Shown one piece after another: positions 61,633-64,000 of a stretch of 64,000 nt of DNA (the first letter of the stretch is position 1; each line of letters starts with the position of its first letter). A program made the translations under genes and the position numbers. This DNA comes from Lutibacter sp. (GTDB taxonomy: Bacteria > Bacteroidota > Bacteroidia > Flavobacteriales > Flavobacteriaceae). Location: assembly GCF_021647475.1 (NCBI RefSeq), contig NZ_JAKIUR010000003.1, positions 1 through 64,000 of the forward strand, read 5' to 3'. Below the pieces are notes generated by a model. That model was not told the origin of the DNA and searched no databases. It saw only the letters and a program-made list of their open reading frames with translations.

Positions 61633-61965
61633 ATGTCAAAAATTAAAAAAAACATATACAATATTCTTAAAGGTAATTTTTTAATCAGTGATGATGCTTT
61701 AAAAAATTGGAAGTTTTTGGTTTTTGTAGTGGTGTTAATGTTGTTTATGATTTCAAGTGCACATTATGCAGATAGGCAAGTTTTAGAAATTGCAAAATTG
61801 AATAAAGAAATTAAAGAATTAAAAGCTGAATTTGTAGATACACGTTCAATAGCAATGAAAATAAAGTTAGAATCAAACATTAAAAATAAAGTAAAAGAAT
61901 TAGGATTACAGCCAAGCGAAAATCCGCCTGAAATTATTAAAGTAACCTCAAAACCTGTTAAATAA
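61633..61965 (+). CDS. ftsL: FtsL-like divisome protein
   Basis: 110-residue bitopic membrane protein: cytoplasmic N-terminus, one helix (about 30-46, FLVFVVVLMLFMISSAH region), then a periplasmic coiled coil (VLEIAKLNKEIKELKAEFVD). It starts directly after the rsmH stop, between rsmH and ftsI, the standard ftsL position. Sequence conservation of FtsL is low, so the call rests on length, topology and synteny. Confidence 0.85.
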   Translation: MSKIKKNIYNILKGNFLISDDALKNWKFLVFVVVLMLFMISSAHYADRQVLEIAKLNKEIKELKAEFVDTRSIAMKIKLESNIKNKVKELGLQPSENPPEIIKVTSKPVK

Positions 61966-61967
61966 CC

Positions 61968-63962
61968 TTGTCAACAACCAAAAAAAGCATATTAAATAAA
62001 TTATATATAGTATTTGCATTTGTAGTATTATTCATGATTGCTATACTTATAAAACTAGTTAACATACAGTATGTTGAGGGAGATAAGTATCGGAAATTAT
62101 CACAACAGCTTACACTTAAAAACGACACTATTTTTGCCAATAGAGGCAATGTTTTTTCAGATGATGGTAGCTTACTTGCTACATCAAAATCGGAGTATGA
62201 AATTAGGATAGATGCAGTAACTATTGATGGTGAAATATTTGAAAAAAACATACGTAGTTTGTCTAAATCTTTATCAGGATTATTAGGAAACACTTCTTTT
62301 TATTGGGAAACTAAAATCAGAAAAGCACGAACTAATAAAAATAGATATTTATTTATTGCAAGAGGACTTGGATATATTAATTATATGAAAATCAAACACT
62401 TTCCTATTTTTAAATTAGGAATGTATAAAGGTGGTTTTATTGCAGAACAATCTACCGTACGTGCACATCCTTTAGGTAAAGTTGCAGAACGTACTATTGG
62501 ATATGATGATTATAGAGGTGGACCAGGAATAGAAGGTGCTTATAAAAAGTATTTACGCGGTAAGTTTGGTTGGAGAATGAAACAAAAAATTGCTAAAGGA
62601 CAATGGAGACCAATTAGTGATTCCAATGAAAAAGATCCAGTTGATGGTAAAGATGTTATTACTACGTTAAATGTAAACATTCAGGATATTGCACATCACT
62701 CTCTTTTAAGGCAGTTAGAATATTACCATGCAGAACACGGTTGTGTGGTAGTTATGGAAACAAAAACTGGCGAGATAAAAGCAATTTCTAATTTGGGAAT
62801 TAATTCGGAAGGAAAATATTATGAAAAACGAAATTATGCAGTGTATGAATCTATAGAACCTGGTTCAGCTTTTAAATTGATGTCATTAGTAGCTGCTTTA
62901 AAATTAAAAGCAATTGATACCAGTACTATTGTAGACACTAAAGATGGAAAATTTAAAATGTATGGTAGATATATTCACGATTCTAAAAGAGGTGGACACG
63001 GAGTAATTTCAGCCGCAAAAGCATTTGAGGTTTCTTCAAATATTGGATTTGCTCGTTTAATAGATGATCATTTTAAGGATAAGCCAAGTAAGTTTATAAA
63101 TGCATTAAAAGGTATGCACTTAGATAAACAGTTAGGGTTAACTATTAAAGGAGAAGGTTATCCGGAAATTCCTTCACCTGGAGATAAAAAATGGAGTAAA
63201 AATGCATTACCATCTATTGCTTATGGATATAATTTAAGAATGACTCCTTTACAAATTTTAACTTTTTACAATGCAATTGCCAATAACGGTGAAATGGTGA
63301 AGCCTAGATTTGTAAAAGAAATTAGATCAAGAAATCAACATCATAAATATTTTGAAAAAGAAGTAATTGACCCAGCTATTTGCTCAAAACAAATTATATC
63401 AGAAGTACAGGAATTACTTAAAAATGTGGTTAAGCTTGGAACTGCTAAAAAACTATATAGTAAAAACTTTTCTATGGCTGGCAAAACAGGAACTGCACGA
63501 ACAGAATATTGGATGCCAGATTGGAATAAAAATAAAAGATATGTTTCTTCTTTTACAGGATATTTTCCAGCAAAAAATCCTAAGTATTCTTGTATTGTAG
63601 TTATTTTCAAACCAAAAGTTCAAAAAGGGTATTACGGTGCAGATGTTTCTGGCCCTGTTTTTAAAGATATTGCTCAAAAAATTTACACTTCAAATCCAGA
63701 TGTTAAAGTCATCAATGCAAATGATACACGCAATTTTGCAAGTGTAAAAAACAACTATAATTCTTACTACACCATCTCAAATAAGGCAACTCGGACGATG
63801 CCTAATTTAAAAGGAATGGCAGAAATGGATGCCATTCCTTTTCTTGAAAATTTGGGATTAAAAGTTACTTGTGAAGGAACGGGTAAAGTAGTGGAACAAT
63901 CTATAAAAAAAGGAGAAAAAATAAGTAAGGGCAAAACAGTAGTTTTAAAATTATCAACCTAA
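61968..63962 (+). CDS. ftsI: Septal penicillin-binding protein (FtsI) with PASTA domain
   Basis: Class B transpeptidase for septal peptidoglycan. 664 residues, starting with TTG 2 bp after ftsL; the next Met lies within the membrane helix (about 13-30), so TTG is preferred. The dimerisation domain has RGNVFSDDGSLLATS. The catalytic SxxK is S300-K303 (EPGSAFKLMSL), the SxN motif is SSN, and the third motif is KTGTA. A PASTA domain (about 600-664) ends the protein. Confidence 0.94.
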   Translation: MSTTKKSILNKLYIVFAFVVLFMIAILIKLVNIQYVEGDKYRKLSQQLTLKNDTIFANRGNVFSDDGSLLATSKSEYEIRIDAVTIDGEIFEKNIRSLSKSLSGLLGNTSFYWETKIRKARTNKNRYLFIARGLGYINYMKIKHFPIFKLGMYKGGFIAEQSTVRAHPLGKVAERTIGYDDYRGGPGIEGAYKKYLRGKFGWRMKQKIAKGQWRPISDSNEKDPVDGKDVITTLNVNIQDIAHHSLLRQLEYYHAEHGCVVVMETKTGEIKAISNLGINSEGKYYEKRNYAVYESIEPGSAFKLMSLVAALKLKAIDTSTIVDTKDGKFKMYGRYIHDSKRGGHGVISAAKAFEVSSNIGFARLIDDHFKDKPSKFINALKGMHLDKQLGLTIKGEGYPEIPSPGDKKWSKNALPSIAYGYNLRMTPLQILTFYNAIANNGEMVKPRFVKEIRSRNQHHKYFEKEVIDPAICSKQIISEVQELLKNVVKLGTAKKLYSKNFSMAGKTGTARTEYWMPDWNKNKRYVSSFTGYFPAKNPKYSCIVVIFKPKVQKGYYGADVSGPVFKDIAQKIYTSNPDVKVINANDTRNFASVKNNYNSYYTISNKATRTMPNLKGMAEMDAIPFLENLGLKVTCEGTGKVVEQSIKKGEKISKGKTVVLKLST

Positions 63963-64000
63963 TTGAAAATCGTTAAAAACATATTAAATAAGGTAGCTAT
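63963..64000 (+). CDS. murE: UDP-MurNAc-tripeptide synthetase, first codons (partial)
   Basis: Immediately after the ftsI stop a TTG opens a frame reading MKIVKNILNKVA to the window end. This resembles the start of flavobacterial MurE (KLLKDILYKV-), and murE follows ftsI in this cluster. Only 12 codons are visible, so the call relies on synteny. Confidence 0.5.
   Translation, partial: MKIVKNILNKVA

Noticed and set aside
63341..63677. Antisense and alternate frames inside ftsI
   Set aside because: They lie across the transpeptidase KTG region, which is conserved in the plus-strand frame; no independent support.

Overview
The window is AT-rich bacterial DNA (about 30 percent GC by eye) from a member of the Bacteroidota, almost certainly Flavobacteriaceae. 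Evidence: a SusC/SusD pair with lipoprotein neighbours, a propeller/Y_Y_Y/LuxR-type regulator, an arginine operon with the Bacteroidota-type transcarbamylase, a long class II ketol-acid reductoisomerase, a TAnnTTTG-type promoter box, and small palindromic intergenic repeats typical of flavobacterial genomes. Genus and species cannot be fixed from the sequence alone.

Layout. 1-2.5 kb is a scarred accessory segment: the edge of a truncated putative membrane protein, an IS1182-like transposase tail, an AroE-like dehydrogenase with altered substrate residues, and broken IS3 orfA and orfB fragments in opposite orientation. 2.6-25.3 kb is a polysaccharide utilization locus (PUL): membrane-spanning regulator, SusC, SusD, two surface glycan-binding lipoproteins, a GH16 lipoprotein, a GH2 enzyme, a second GH16, an endonuclease/exonuclease/phosphatase-fold protein, a GH3 beta-glucosidase, a four-module lipoprotein (carbohydrate-binding-like module, SGNH esterase, GH16, SASA esterase), a free SASA esterase and an MFS sugar porter. 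The likely target is a laminarin-like beta-1,3-glucan, perhaps acylated, given three predicted esterase modules. 25.5-31.5 kb holds a DUF3179 protein, galE with a DegT aminotransferase, cysE-cysM and a nitroreductase.

31.5-54.2 kb is amino-acid biosynthesis. leuACDB runs on the minus strand and ends at a clear terminator. A TPR-like Bacteroidota protein follows on the plus strand. ilvDBNCA is preceded by an Ile-rich mini-ORF and an intrinsic terminator that look like an attenuator. The arginine set is GNAT-argG-argC-proC-argD-argF'-argB-argE-argH. The transcarbamylase has Ser at the residue that separates succinylornithine from acetylornithine enzymes, so the pathway probably uses succinylated intermediates, with the GNAT protein as candidate first enzyme.

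54.2-57.8 kb holds a repeat cluster and then a minus-strand four-gene cassette of unknown role: thioredoxin-like protein, ApbE flavin transferase, tiny DUF4266 lipoprotein with a Gly/Cys tail, DUF3570 outer-membrane barrel. 58-60 kb has an RluA-type pseudouridine synthase, EngB/YihA GTPase and an alpha/beta hydrolase on the minus strand. 60.2-64 kb is the start of the division and cell wall (dcw) cluster: mraZ with MraZ-box repeats in its promoter, rsmH, ftsL, ftsI and the first codons of murE.

Most promising for follow-up: the SGNH-GH16-SASA fusion, the ilv leader, the Ser90 transcarbamylase with the linked GNAT protein, the ApbE/DUF4266/DUF3570 cassette, and the nested palindromic repeats. 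No tRNA, rRNA or CRISPR array was seen.
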